This document shows, in pieces, positions 8,125 to 15,169 of a stretch of DNA of 64,000 nt. A program made the translations under genes and the position numbers. Origin of the DNA: Curtobacterium sp. MCSS17_015 (GTDB lineage Bacteria > Actinomycetota > Actinomycetes > Actinomycetales > Microbacteriaceae); contig NZ_CP126256.1 of assembly GCF_003234265.2 (NCBI RefSeq), positions 124,001-188,000 of the forward strand, read 5' to 3'. How positions within the stretch are numbered: position 1 is the stretch's first letter; each line of letters begins with the position of its first letter. The notes under the pieces are model-generated. The model was not told where the DNA came from, did no database searches, and worked only from the letters and a program-made list of their open reading frames with translations.

Positions 8125-9337
8125 TTGCTGTTACTCCTTCGATTGGCGCATGGCCGCGAGGCCCTGCTCCCGCTCCGGGATGCGCCTCTCTAGATCGGAC
8201 CTGGTTGACCCACTTAGGGGGCAGAGGAGCCACTGCCGCGACTGGTGGTGGCGCGGAACTCCGCTTTCTCGTTGCAAGGCTCGGAGTGATTTCAATTTCA
8301 GACAACGGTCTTTGCGGGTTTTCGAGCAGTGAGCGAATCAATCTACCCATGGCTTCCGCAAGTGGTGGTGGCGTCGCGTTACCTGCCAGTCTGACGTTCG
8401 TTCGACTATTCTCAGTGAGCCGCCAATGCGGTGGGAACCCCTGTAGCAGCAGGCGTTCGGAGGGAGCGAGATGTCTGTTGTCCCAGTGAAACGGGCCGGT
8501 TGATGGCCCCGGGCTAGCCGGTAGGGTCCACGCTGGCCGATCTTTTGCGAGTTTCAGTAGAAAGGACCAGTATCTGGTTCGGTACCCGAAGAGTTCGACA
8601 CCCGCACCGCCCCCTCGGGCGGTCAGATACTGGTAGTTGCTACCCTCCGGAATGCTTGGCAAGAGTTCGGCGTACTTGCCGCTCAGGAGGGGGAGATCGT
8701 CTGGATGGCTGTCCCCCAGCGCATCCCAGGCGGTGCGATGATCTGAGGCGTGGGACTTCGGTAGCTCCATCGGAAGAGTGACAGGATCGCGCAGCGCGAT
8801 CACGATCGCTCGTTGACGGTGTTGAGGGACGCCGTAGTCGGCTGCATCGACCGTCCATGAATGGAGAGCATAGGAGGTGCCGTGCCGCTTATTGATCTCG
8901 GCAAAGCGATCCTGGATTATAGGTGCTGCATTATTGCGGCCTGCGAGGAAGCCGGAGACGTTTTCCATGAGCACAGCGCGCGGAAGGAATCGCTCTACAA
9001 GATTCATCATTCCAGTAACAGTTTGCCCACGTGCATCGGTCACGCCGCGTTTTGGAGCCGACCATTGCGCGGCCTTGCTAAACGGCTGGCATGGTGGGCC
9101 GCCCGCGATGAGGGCCAGCTCACCGAGTTCGAGGCCGACGGACGCCGGATCGAGCACATTACCTGCGGCGACGACGTCGCCGGGCTCAAGCTGTTTCCAA
9201 GCGGGGCGGTTCTTGCGCATCGCGGACACCGCGTCGGCATCAATCTCGAGGGCTCCTACATGCTCAAAGCCAGCGGCCTCCAAGCCCAGATCTAGGCCTC
9301 CGATACCGCTGAAGCAGGACAAGGTAGTTAGCGGCAT
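8111..9337 (-). CDS. C5-cytosine DNA methyltransferase
   Basis: A 408-residue DNA (cytosine-5) methyltransferase. Motif I is LSCFSGIGGLDLGLEAAGF, motif IV is GGPPCQPFSK with catalytic Cys83, motif VI is MENVSGF (Glu125), and motif VIII is QHRQRAIVIAL. Motifs IX-X are near the C-terminal part (RLAGNATPPPLAEAMGR). The segment between about 190 and 290 is the target-recognition region; the target sequence cannot be read from it. I chose ATG at 9337 because GGAGG lies four bases upstream and motif I begins at residue 6. It heads the leftward cassette, overlapping the ParB-like gene by 14 bases. Confidence 0.92.
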   Translation of the reverse strand: MPLTTLSCFSGIGGLDLGLEAAGFEHVGALEIDADAVSAMRKNRPAWKQLEPGDVVAAGNVLDPASVGLELGELALIAGGPPCQPFSKAAQWSAPKRGVTDARGQTVTGMMNLVERFLPRAVLMENVSGFLAGRNNAAPIIQDRFAEINKRHGTSYALHSWTVDAADYGVPQHRQRAIVIALRDPVTLPMELPKSHASDHRTAWDALGDSHPDDLPLLSGKYAELLPSIPEGSNYQYLTARGGGAGVELFGYRTRYWSFLLKLAKDRPAWTLPASPGPSTGPFHWDNRHLAPSERLLLQGFPPHWRLTENSRTNVRLAGNATPPPLAEAMGRLIRSLLENPQRPLSEIEITPSLATRKRSSAPPPVAAVAPLPPKWVNQVRSREAHPGAGAGPRGHAPIEGVTASAST

Positions 9338-9356
9338 GGGGCCTCCGTTCTTCAGT

Positions 9357-9390
9357 GTTGAGCTCAACAAGTCAGGTCCATCTTGTCAAG
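9357..9390 (-). promoter_or_regulatory. Candidate promoter/operator of the methyltransferase operon
   Basis: A perfect 12-bp palindrome GTTGAGCTCAAC (9357-9368) lies 19 bases before the methyltransferase start. On the minus strand TTGACA is found at 9389-9384, a good -35 match, but the -10 region is weak. ACAAG/CTTGT half-sites flank the spacer. The site could bind the methyltransferase itself or another regulator; this is inference. Confidence 0.35.
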
Positions 9391-9433
9391 TTTGATGCAC
9401 CTCGACCTCGACCTCGACCAACTGCTTGGCGGA

Positions 9434-9498
9434 GGCGGGGAGGTGGCGGCGCGGGGAGGACCGCACGCACCGCACTCCGCGCCGCCACCACCCCCGCC
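9434..9498. repeat. Long near-perfect inverted repeat (hairpin)
   Basis: About 21 bp of GC-rich arms (9434-9454 and 9477-9498, one mismatch/insertion) enclose a 22-base loop. It lies between the 159-aa gene and the methyltransferase operon on the minus strand. It may end transcription of the upstream gene or attenuate the operon. Confidence 0.55.
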
Positions 9499-9535
9499 CG
9501 GCCGGAGGCCGGTCTTGAACGAGTAGAGAAAGTTC

Positions 9536-10015
9536 TCACAGGCCAGCCCGCGCGCCCTCATCCGCTGAAATGAGCCGTTGGGCTGCGTCACCGACGGGCC
9601 CGCCGAGGTCACGCAGATCGTAGAGGGAGAGCGACGGGATACCCGCCCTGACTGTCTCGATGTCCGGAGAGTCCGACACGAGCTGCTGCACTGCGGCCAG
9701 GGTGGCGTCGGAGTACCGGCGGATGAAGCCCTGCGACCCGGTGTCCTGAGCGCGTGCCAGGTCGGAGATCACGGGGCGCGGCTCGTGGACACGGTGCGCG
9801 TACGCGGAGAGCACTGCCCGAAGCTCAGTTCCGGCCTTCGAGATCTTGTGAGCGTCCGAGACGGCGGCCCGGAGCTCGTCCTGGACATCGGCAGGGCCTT
9901 CGGGCCAGCGGATCCGGCCAAGGTGCTCCGCGTCCTTCTTCGCCTTCTTCGCGAGCGTGGTGATGGCAGCAAGAAGCACTGGTGGGACGGTGCCCCACTC
10001 GATCGCTGATTCCAT
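9536..10015 (-). CDS. Hypothetical island protein (159 aa)
   Basis: A 159-residue, mainly helical protein from ATG at 10015 with a GGAGG site five bases upstream. No signal peptide, membrane helix or catalytic motif is evident, and I do not recognise the family. It is divergent from the AICE operon (the Pra-like gene starts 148 bases away) and upstream of the methyltransferase operon on the same strand. This position is often held by a regulatory or accessory gene in AICEs, but nothing like a helix-turn-helix is obvious here. Confidence 0.6.
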   Translation of the reverse strand: MESAIEWGTVPPVLLAAITTLAKKAKKDAEHLGRIRWPEGPADVQDELRAAVSDAHKISKAGTELRAVLSAYAHRVHEPRPVISDLARAQDTGSQGFIRRYSDATLAAVQQLVSDSPDIETVRAGIPSLSLYDLRDLGGPVGDAAQRLISADEGARAGL

Positions 10016-10103
10016 GCTTGCCTCCAGCTCTCAGGCTACCGCCCGTGGTCGCGTGCTCCGAGGAGCGAGCAAGGACAACTTCTGCGCTGGGTACAAACAT
10101 TGG

Positions 10104-10132
10104 TTGACAGAATTAGCAGACGTGTGCAGATT
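10104..10132 (+). promoter_or_regulatory. Candidate promoter of the AICE backbone operon
   Basis: TTGACA at 10104-10109 is followed after 17 bases by CAGATT (10127-10132), preceded by TG. It is the best vegetative-type match in the 148-bp gap between the divergent genes and lies 32 bases before the Pra-like ATG. Confidence 0.4.
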
Positions 10133-10163
10133 GGCCAACAGCAACGATCGAGAGGAGCCAGAC

Positions 10164-10643
10164 ATGGCGATCCAGTCAGCAATCCCGGTGAGCTTCGACG
10201 CGTACTTCCCGAAGGGCGCGTTCATGGTGGGCGAGGTCGAGCCGGTCGTGAAGTGGTCCGATGATGGCCAGCGTCAAGGGTAGGACCTCGACAAGAACTC
10301 CGGTCAGCCGATGTGGCAGGTACGCGTCATCGACGCCGACCCTGACGCGCGCAAGGGTCAGAACGAGGTCACGGTCAAGATCATCAGTATCAGCGAGCCG
10401 GTCGCCCCGCCGGAGATTCAAGGCCTGCCGTTCCGTCCGGTCGTCTTCGATGGCCTGTCGGTCACGCCGTACGTGAAGGAGAACGGCGGCCGACCACGCG
10501 TCGCGTACTCGCTCCGGGCTCGCGAAATGAAGGCCGCCGCGAAGCCACGGGGTGGTGAGCGATGGGTTGGTCCGTTCGTAAGGAGGCCCGCTACTGGGCT
10601 GACGAGTTCGAGGGTTTCGCCCGACGCTTCCGGTGGGTGCTGA
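10164..10643 (+). pseudogene. Pra-like AICE activator gene interrupted by an amber codon
   Basis: From ATG at 10164 (AGGAG upstream) the frame reads a 39-residue start and stops at TAG (10281-10283). The same frame then continues DLDKNSGQPMWQVRVIDADPDAR...LPFRPVVFDGLSVTPYVKE...GGRPRVAYSLRA. The two parts together resemble the AICE proteins annotated as plasmid replication, integration and excision activator (Pra), with their characteristic WqVrViDaDPear and lpF.PV.F.gltvtPYV patterns. A single CAG-to-TAG change would explain the break. A restart at ATG 10311 could still yield the C-terminal part. The 3' end overlaps the TraB-like start. Confidence 0.7.
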
Positions 10644-11965
10644 TCGGACTTTTGGTCCTCACTCTCGTGGATCTCTTGACCACCTGGTTGCCACTTGTGT
10701 GGTGGCTCAACGGCTTCGTGGCACTGATCTTCGTGCTTCGCCGTCTGCGGGCGTTGGGCAACATCGACGAAGCCCTCCACCGAGCGCAGCAGCGCTCGAT
10801 CTCCCGGCACATCGCGGCTGCCTGGCCATCTCTTGCGCAGACGCTCCGGCTCGAGGCGCATGGTCCGAGTGGATCGCGCATCGCGGCCGGTGTCGGATCA
10901 CCGAGCTGGGACGCAGACGTATGCCTTGTACCGCTGTACCTCCCGAGCGGTCTCACTTCTGGGGACGTCGGAGCTCACCTGGACCGGATCGCAGCAGCAT
11001 TCGGGTCGCGTCGCGCCACCTTGTCCGGGACGCGGATCGATCAGCTCGAACTTCGCCTGTACTACGCCGACCCTCTTGCCGAGCCGTTCGTACTTGCTCC
11101 AAGCGATGAGTGGGACGGACGAGCGGTCACGATGGGCCGGACTGAAGAGGGCGACGATTGGAGGCTCCGTCTCGGCCCGCACACGCTGGTTGCTGGTGCC
11201 TCGGGAAGCGGCAAAGCGTCGATCGTCTGGGCGCTCCTCTTGGGGCTCGCCGGCGCAGTTCGATCCGGGATGGTCGAAGTGTGGGGCGTCGACCTCAAGG
11301 GCGGCATGGAGCTCGGGATGGGTAAGCCGCTCCTTACTCGCTTCGCGAACGACTCGGTGCACGCGGTGACCATGCTCGAGGAGGCCGTCGCTCAGATGCA
11401 GGCACGGGCTCGCGAACTCGCTGGGACGACTCGACAGCACGAAGCTTCTACTGAGGCTCCCCTCGTGATCGTCCTGATCGACGAACTCGCTGCTCTGACG
11501 GCGTACGAATCAGACCGGGATCTGCAGCGCCGGGCGAACGCCAGCATCGCAACGCTGGCGTCACAAGGGCGTGCTGTCGGCTTCGTGGTGATCGCGTGCC
11601 TACAAGACCCACGCAAGGAGACGCTGCCCGCGCGGGGGCTCTTCACCCAGACGATCGGGCTTCGTCTCCGCGACCGGACCGAAACGTCGATGGTGCTCGG
11701 TGACGGCTCTGTCGCTGCCGGCGCGCTCTGCCACGAGATCCCGATCGGCGCGCCCGGCACCGCCTACGTCCTGTCCGACGAGCTCGCGACACCGCAGCGG
11801 GTGCGGGCTGGATACGCGGACGATGCCCTGATCACGCACACGGCACGAGCCTTCGCAGCGCCGCGCTTCAAGCCGGTGGTCGTACCTGAGACACAAAGTA
11901 CGCGTGAGCCCGCCCGTCCGCGACGTCGGACGCGGAGCGCTGCTCAATCGAAGGAGGATTCATGA
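10562..11965 (+). CDS. TraB/FtsK-SpoIIIE-type DNA translocase of an AICE
   Basis: A 467-residue protein. Two hydrophobic segments near residues 23-45 and 47-65 would anchor it in the membrane. The P-loop is VAGASGSGKAS near residue 210, matching the GAxGxGKGS variant of AICE and Streptomyces plasmid TraB proteins rather than GKS/T. Walker B is LVIVLIDELAAL near 300. AICE TraB proteins move double-stranded DNA between mycelial cells as a single transfer protein. The C-terminal tail is Arg-rich. Its stop overlaps the next ATG by four bases. The frame is intact, so DNA-transfer capacity may persist even though rep and int are broken. Confidence 0.82.
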   Translation: MGWSVRKEARYWADEFEGFARRFRWVLIGLLVLTLVDLLTTWLPLVWWLNGFVALIFVLRRLRALGNIDEALHRAQQRSISRHIAAAWPSLAQTLRLEAHGPSGSRIAAGVGSPSWDADVCLVPLYLPSGLTSGDVGAHLDRIAAAFGSRRATLSGTRIDQLELRLYYADPLAEPFVLAPSDEWDGRAVTMGRTEEGDDWRLRLGPHTLVAGASGSGKASIVWALLLGLAGAVRSGMVEVWGVDLKGGMELGMGKPLLTRFANDSVHAVTMLEEAVAQMQARARELAGTTRQHEASTEAPLVIVLIDELAALTAYESDRDLQRRANASIATLASQGRAVGFVVIACLQDPRKETLPARGLFTQTIGLRLRDRTETSMVLGDGSVAAGALCHEIPIGAPGTAYVLSDELATPQRVRAGYADDALITHTARAFAAPRFKPVVVPETQSTREPARPRRRTRSAAQSKEDS

Positions 11966-12363
11966 AGAACATCGCACGATCAGCATTGGTCATCGTCCTC
12001 GCTGGGGTGCTTGTCGCCGGCGGTGCGATCCTCCGCCACCTCGCCGCAGCGGAACACGCTCCGGCCGAGGCGAAACCGTCGATGTGCAACCTGCGCATCT
12101 CGTGGGACACGACGAACGGTGCAGAGCACGCGATCTACCTCGCGCCGGATCCTGCAGACCGTTCACTCGTCCAGCGGTACGGGCACATCGCCAACCAGTC
12201 GTGCACTGACGCGCAGCTCACCGACTGGATCAATCAACGACGCAAGGAGCACGCCGCGGTCGACGTCTGCCGTCCAGTGTTGCGTACAGACGAGGTGACT
12301 GGGTACGTGTACCCAATCGGATGCGCGGTCCCCGAACTGGTGGTGTCTGATGGGCCTCGCTGA
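11962..12363 (+). CDS. Small secreted or membrane-anchored AICE protein
   Basis: A 133-residue protein beginning MKNIARSALVIVLAGVLVAGGAIL, an N-terminal signal or anchor helix, followed by a soluble domain with six cysteines. AGGAGG lies just upstream of the ATG, which overlaps the TraB-like stop. Its place between traB and rep is where small Spd-type spread proteins occur in AICEs, but I see no sequence match that proves this. The 3' end overlaps the start of the rep remnant by 14 bases. Confidence 0.6.
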   Translation: MKNIARSALVIVLAGVLVAGGAILRHLAAAEHAPAEAKPSMCNLRISWDTTNGAEHAIYLAPDPADRSLVQRYGHIANQSCTDAQLTDWINQRRKEHAAVDVCRPVLRTDEVTGYVYPIGCAVPELVVSDGPR

Positions 12364-12868
12364 GTCAGTCGCGCGCCGTCTCCGTAGTCCGGAGTTCGAT
12401 CGTTGGATGCGTGGTGCCGCCCGGGTGGGCTTCTGCACGAATCCGGTTCGGCTTGTCGGAGCATCTACGACCTTCGGATCTGAGACGGGGGAGGAGCGTG
12501 CCCGGTTCTCGTCGGCCGACCAGCCGGATCACGTCCTCTTCACCCGCTGCGGCAACCGCCGCGCGCAACGCTGCGCCTCGTGCAGCCACGAGTACAAGGG
12601 CGACACCTGGCACATGATCATGGCTGGCGCAGCCGGCGGTATGAAGGGCGTTCCCAACTCAGTCGCGGCCCACCCAATGGTCTTCCTCACACTGACCGCT
12701 CCTTCGTTCGGAGCCGTACACGGCGCGGCCTGCGCCCGGGCCAAACCCTGCAGACACGGTCGTCGACCGGAATGCGGGACCGGACACGGAGGAGGCAGAC
12801 CCGAGCTCGGCGATGCGATCTGCTCAGACTGCTACGACTACGAGGGGGTCTGCTGCACGGATAGGTGA
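12350..12868 (+). pseudogene. Replication initiator (RepSA-like), 3' part lost at IS insertion
   Basis: A 172-residue open frame matches the N-terminal part of AICE replication initiators. It has an early Cys-rich stretch (CGNRRAQRCASCSHEY), the conserved HPMVFLTLTAPSFGAVH, a His/Cys cluster and CSDCYDYEG. Family members are usually 450 residues or more. After CYDYEG the frame enters the inverted repeat of the IS element and stops six codons later. The catalytic C-terminal part is therefore missing and the gene should be inactive. RepSA-type proteins start rolling-circle replication of the excised element. Confidence 0.78.
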
Positions 12869-12870
12869 CA
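12846..12870. repeat. IS terminal inverted repeat (left)
   Basis: These 25 bases are the exact reverse complement of 14116-14140. The match stops at both outer ends, which sets the IS boundary. Confidence 0.88.
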
Positions 12871-12877
12871 GTTGTAG

Positions 12878-13783
12878 TCACGCCGCGAGGGCGACGCTGG
12901 TGTTCATGATGGTTTCGAACTCGATGGGCGTCAATCGACCGAGGCGGGCCTGCCGGCGACGCCGGTGGTAGGTCCGCTCGATCCAGGTCACGATCGCGAT
13001 TCGCAGTTGTTCACGCGTCGCCCAGGAGCGTCGGTTGAGGACGTTCTTCTGCAGGAGCGCGAAGAAGCTCTCCATCGCCGCGTTATCGCCACAGGACGCA
13101 ACTCTGCCCATCGACCCGACCATGCCGTGGCGGGTGAGTGCCCGCCGCAGCTTCCGGCTCCGAAATTGCGATCCTCTATCGGAATGCAGGATGCACCTGG
13201 ACACGTCGCCGCGCATCCGGACCGCGTTCTCCAACGCAGTCACGGCCAGCTTCGACTTCATCCGGGACTCGATCGAGTACCCCACGATCCGCCCCGAGTA
13301 GGCGTCCTTGACCGCGCAAAGGTAGAGCTTTCCCTCACCGGTGGTGTGCTCGGTGATGTCGGTCAACCACAGCCGGTTCGGCGCCGCCGCGGTGAACACG
13401 TGCCGTACGCGACCATGCTCAGCGGTCACCGTGCACAAGTCGTCGTGGACCGCGGGGCCGGGCTTCTTCCCGGTTCTGCCACGCTTTTTCCCGAACACGC
13501 TCCACCAGCCGTTGTCCGACACGATCGTCCACGCGGTCCGGTCCGCCATCGGTTCGCCGGCATCGCGGGCCTCGTCGACGAGGAGCCGGTACCCGAACTC
13601 GGGATCGTCCCGGTGCGCATCGAACAGCGCATTCGCCCGATACGCCCGCACCAGTTCGCTTGGCGAGACGGGGGCCGCCAACCACCGGTAGTACGGCTGA
13701 CGAGCAAGCTGCAACACCCGGCACGTCACCGCGACGGGAATCCCATCCGCGGCCAGCTCGCTCACGAGCGGGTAGAGCCTTTT
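12878..13783 (-). CDS. IS3-family transposase OrfB (DDE integrase domain)
   Basis: The reading frame in this phase begins upstream at 13945, but productive translation is expected only after a -1 shift from OrfA at the slippery run near 13780. The product carries a HTH_21-like segment, then an rve/DDE integrase core: LWLTDITEH (first Asp), CILHSDRGSQF (second Asp) and SFFALLQKNVL preceded by Glu. It ends HRRRRQARLGRLTPIEFE, a hallmark of IS3 transposases. All three catalytic residues are present, so the transposase may be functional. It stops eight bases inside the left inverted repeat. Confidence 0.86.
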   Translation of the reverse strand, partial: KRLYPLVSELAADGIPVAVTCRVLQLARQPYYRWLAAPVSPSELVRAYRANALFDAHRDDPEFGYRLLVDEARDAGEPMADRTAWTIVSDNGWWSVFGKKRGRTGKKPGPAVHDDLCTVTAEHGRVRHVFTAAAPNRLWLTDITEHTTGEGKLYLCAVKDAYSGRIVGYSIESRMKSKLAVTALENAVRMRGDVSRCILHSDRGSQFRSRKLRRALTRHGMVGSMGRVASCGDNAAMESFFALLQKNVLNRRSWATREQLRIAIVTWIERTYHRRRRQARLGRLTPIEFETIMNTSVALAA

Positions 13784-14070
13784 CCCGGCAGGTTGGCCTG
13801 AGACAGGTACGCCGCCGCCCGTCGGAGCACCTCGACTTCCTGCTCCAGGAGCCGGTTCCGCCGCCGGAGCTCGCGGACCTCGTCGGACTCTGCACGCGTG
13901 GTTCCGGGACGTTCCCCGTCGTCCACCGCAGCGCGACGCATCCACTTCGTCAACGTCATCGGGTGGACACCGAAGTCGGCGGCGATCTGCTCGATCGTCA
14001 CTCCCGGCTCACGATTCCGAGCGACACGGACAACGTCATCGCGGAACTCCTGCGGGTAAGGCTTGGGCAC
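13762..14070 (-). CDS. IS3-family transposase OrfA (helix-turn-helix)
   Basis: About 102 residues from GTG at 14070 (AAGGA upstream), reading PKPYPQEFRDDVVRVAR, then a helix-turn-helix (VTIEQIAADFGVHPMTLTKWMRR) and a leucine-zipper-like coiled coil (LRRRNRLLEQEVEVLRRAAAYL). This is the standard IS3 OrfA layout for binding the inverted repeats and multimerising. It runs out of frame just after the frameshift site, ending at 13762. Confidence 0.85.
   Translation of the reverse strand: MPKPYPQEFRDDVVRVARNREPGVTIEQIAADFGVHPMTLTKWMRRAAVDDGERPGTTRAESDEVRELRRRNRLLEQEVEVLRRAAAYLSQANLPGKGSTRS
13779..13783 (-). promoter_or_regulatory. Programmed -1 frameshift site of the IS3 transposase
   Basis: On the minus strand the run A-AAA-G lies in the overlap of OrfA and OrfB. 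Slipping back one base joins ...LPGK of OrfA to RLYPLVSEL of OrfB and gives the fused OrfAB transposase, as is known for IS3-family elements. Confidence 0.7.
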
Positions 14071-14115
14071 GAGTGCATCCTTCCAGGCCAACCCCACCGG
14101 GCAAGCCAGATCAGA

Positions 14116-14140
14116 TGTCACCTATCCGTGCAGCAGACCC
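14116..14140. repeat. IS terminal inverted repeat (right)
   Basis: These 25 bases are the exact reverse complement of 12846-12870. The integrase remnant begins immediately beyond it. Confidence 0.88.
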
Positions 14141-14370
14141 GGCCGCGACTCCGCCTGCTTCTGGACCGGCCTGACTTCCGCATCCACGACCTCCGGCACA
14201 CGCTCGCAACCCTCCTGTTCGACGCTGGCACTGCAGCCAACGACGTACAGGCGATCTTGGGTCACTCCTCGATGCAGGTCACCGAACGGTACAGCCGGGC
14301 TCGTTCCGACGCAGCGGTTCGAGCCAGCGGCGCTCTCGACCGGATGATCGGCGGAGAATCACAGTCATGA
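14141..14370 (+). pseudogene. Tyrosine recombinase (integrase), C-terminal remnant
   Basis: About 75 residues remain, beginning at the IS end and running FRIHDLRHTLATLLFDAGTAANDVQAILGHSSMQVTERYSRA. This holds the HxxR (HDLRHT), the LGH and the nucleophilic Tyr of the catalytic domain. The N-terminal arm- and core-binding parts and the first catalytic Arg are missing, and no start codon belongs to it. AICE integrases are about 400 residues and recombine attP with a tRNA gene. This fits the tRNA-Phe att site but cannot be active. Confidence 0.85.
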
Positions 14371-15101
14371 CGTCCACCGAGATTCGCATGGGTCCTTGGC
14401 GGCCGCTGTACGAGTACCTCGCGCAACGTCCCGACGAAGCAGACATCGACATCACGTACGACGACGTCGAGGCAATCGTGCACCTGCGTCTCCCGACCGC
14501 GGCCCGGCAGCGGCCGGAGTGGTGGACCGTCATCCCCCTCAAACAGCGAGCTCGAAGCTGGCTTGCAGCGGGTCGGCACCCGTTCGCCTCTGACGCCGGT
14601 GTCGTCTTCCGTCGAACGGATCACCTGGCGGGGCATTCGTTGGAACGGCAGAGGCGATCGAGATCGATGATGGATGAATACGCAACGAGCGCCCTACTCG
14701 TGCCGCCGACGCCGGAAGCCGTTGACTGTGGGTGGTGGGAGCCGCACATCGTGTACGTCATCCACTTCCCCGAAGCAGAGGTGATCAGGGTCGGACTGAC
14801 CCACGGGGACTCGAACCGAGCAACAATTCTCAGCGGCCCTGGTGGCACTGTGCTGCAGGTCAATCGGTTGGCCAACCGGTGGAGCGCCACGGTTCTCGAA
14901 GGAGCCTTCCTGCGTCTGGCGGATGACTTCCGGGTGGAGCCACCTCTCTGGCTCGCCCAGACGACCGGAGTCACTGAGTTCTGGACGGATTCCTTTGCTG
15001 CCCCCTCTGCTGACGAAGCTCTTGCGGTGGCTGGAGTTGCTGCGAAGCTCTCGAACTGGACTCTGTCCGTCCCCCGCTCCGATCGTGGCAGCGCTGAATA
15101 G
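14367..15101 (+). CDS. DUF7662-like N-terminal domain protein, possible GIY-YIG-like C-terminus
   Basis: A 244-residue protein whose ATG overlaps the integrase stop. The first 80 residues (PWRPLYEYLAQRPDEADIDI... then LPTAARQRPEWWTV...ARSWLAAG) fit the pattern I associate with DUF7662, seen in many uncharacterised island proteins. The C-terminal part begins HIVYVIHFPEAEVIRVGLT, which resembles the VYv.....vKvG.T opening of GIY-YIG/T5orf172-type domains, with Arg in place of Lys. A nuclease role is therefore only a possibility. Coupling to int means it is ancestral AICE cargo or an accessory gene. Confidence 0.55.
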   Translation: MTSTEIRMGPWRPLYEYLAQRPDEADIDITYDDVEAIVHLRLPTAARQRPEWWTVIPLKQRARSWLAAGRHPFASDAGVVFRRTDHLAGHSLERQRRSRSMMDEYATSALLVPPTPEAVDCGWWEPHIVYVIHFPEAEVIRVGLTHGDSNRATILSGPGGTVLQVNRLANRWSATVLEGAFLRLADDFRVEPPLWLAQTTGVTEFWTDSFAAPSADEALAVAGVAAKLSNWTLSVPRSDRGSAE

Positions 15102-15169
15102 TTTCGCTGGACTGTGGCTTCGCGCAGGCCGAGACGTTAGCATGCCTCAACAACGAGGTCTGGTGGATC

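Larger units (their letters stand above)
12846..14140 (-). mobile_element. IS3-family insertion sequence
   Basis: The element is bounded by perfect 25-bp inverted repeats (12846-12870 and 14116-14140). It encodes OrfA and OrfB in two overlapping minus-strand frames with an A-rich slippery site, as in IS3-family elements, and its 1.3-kb length fits. No matching target-site duplication is visible (flanks AGG and GGC). The genes on both sides are different remnants, so an IS-mediated deletion is more likely than a simple insertion. Confidence 0.88.

Noticed and set aside
13660-14140. Upstream extension of the integrase remnant frame into the IS
   Set aside because: It is antisense to the transposase; only the part after 14140 has integrase motifs.
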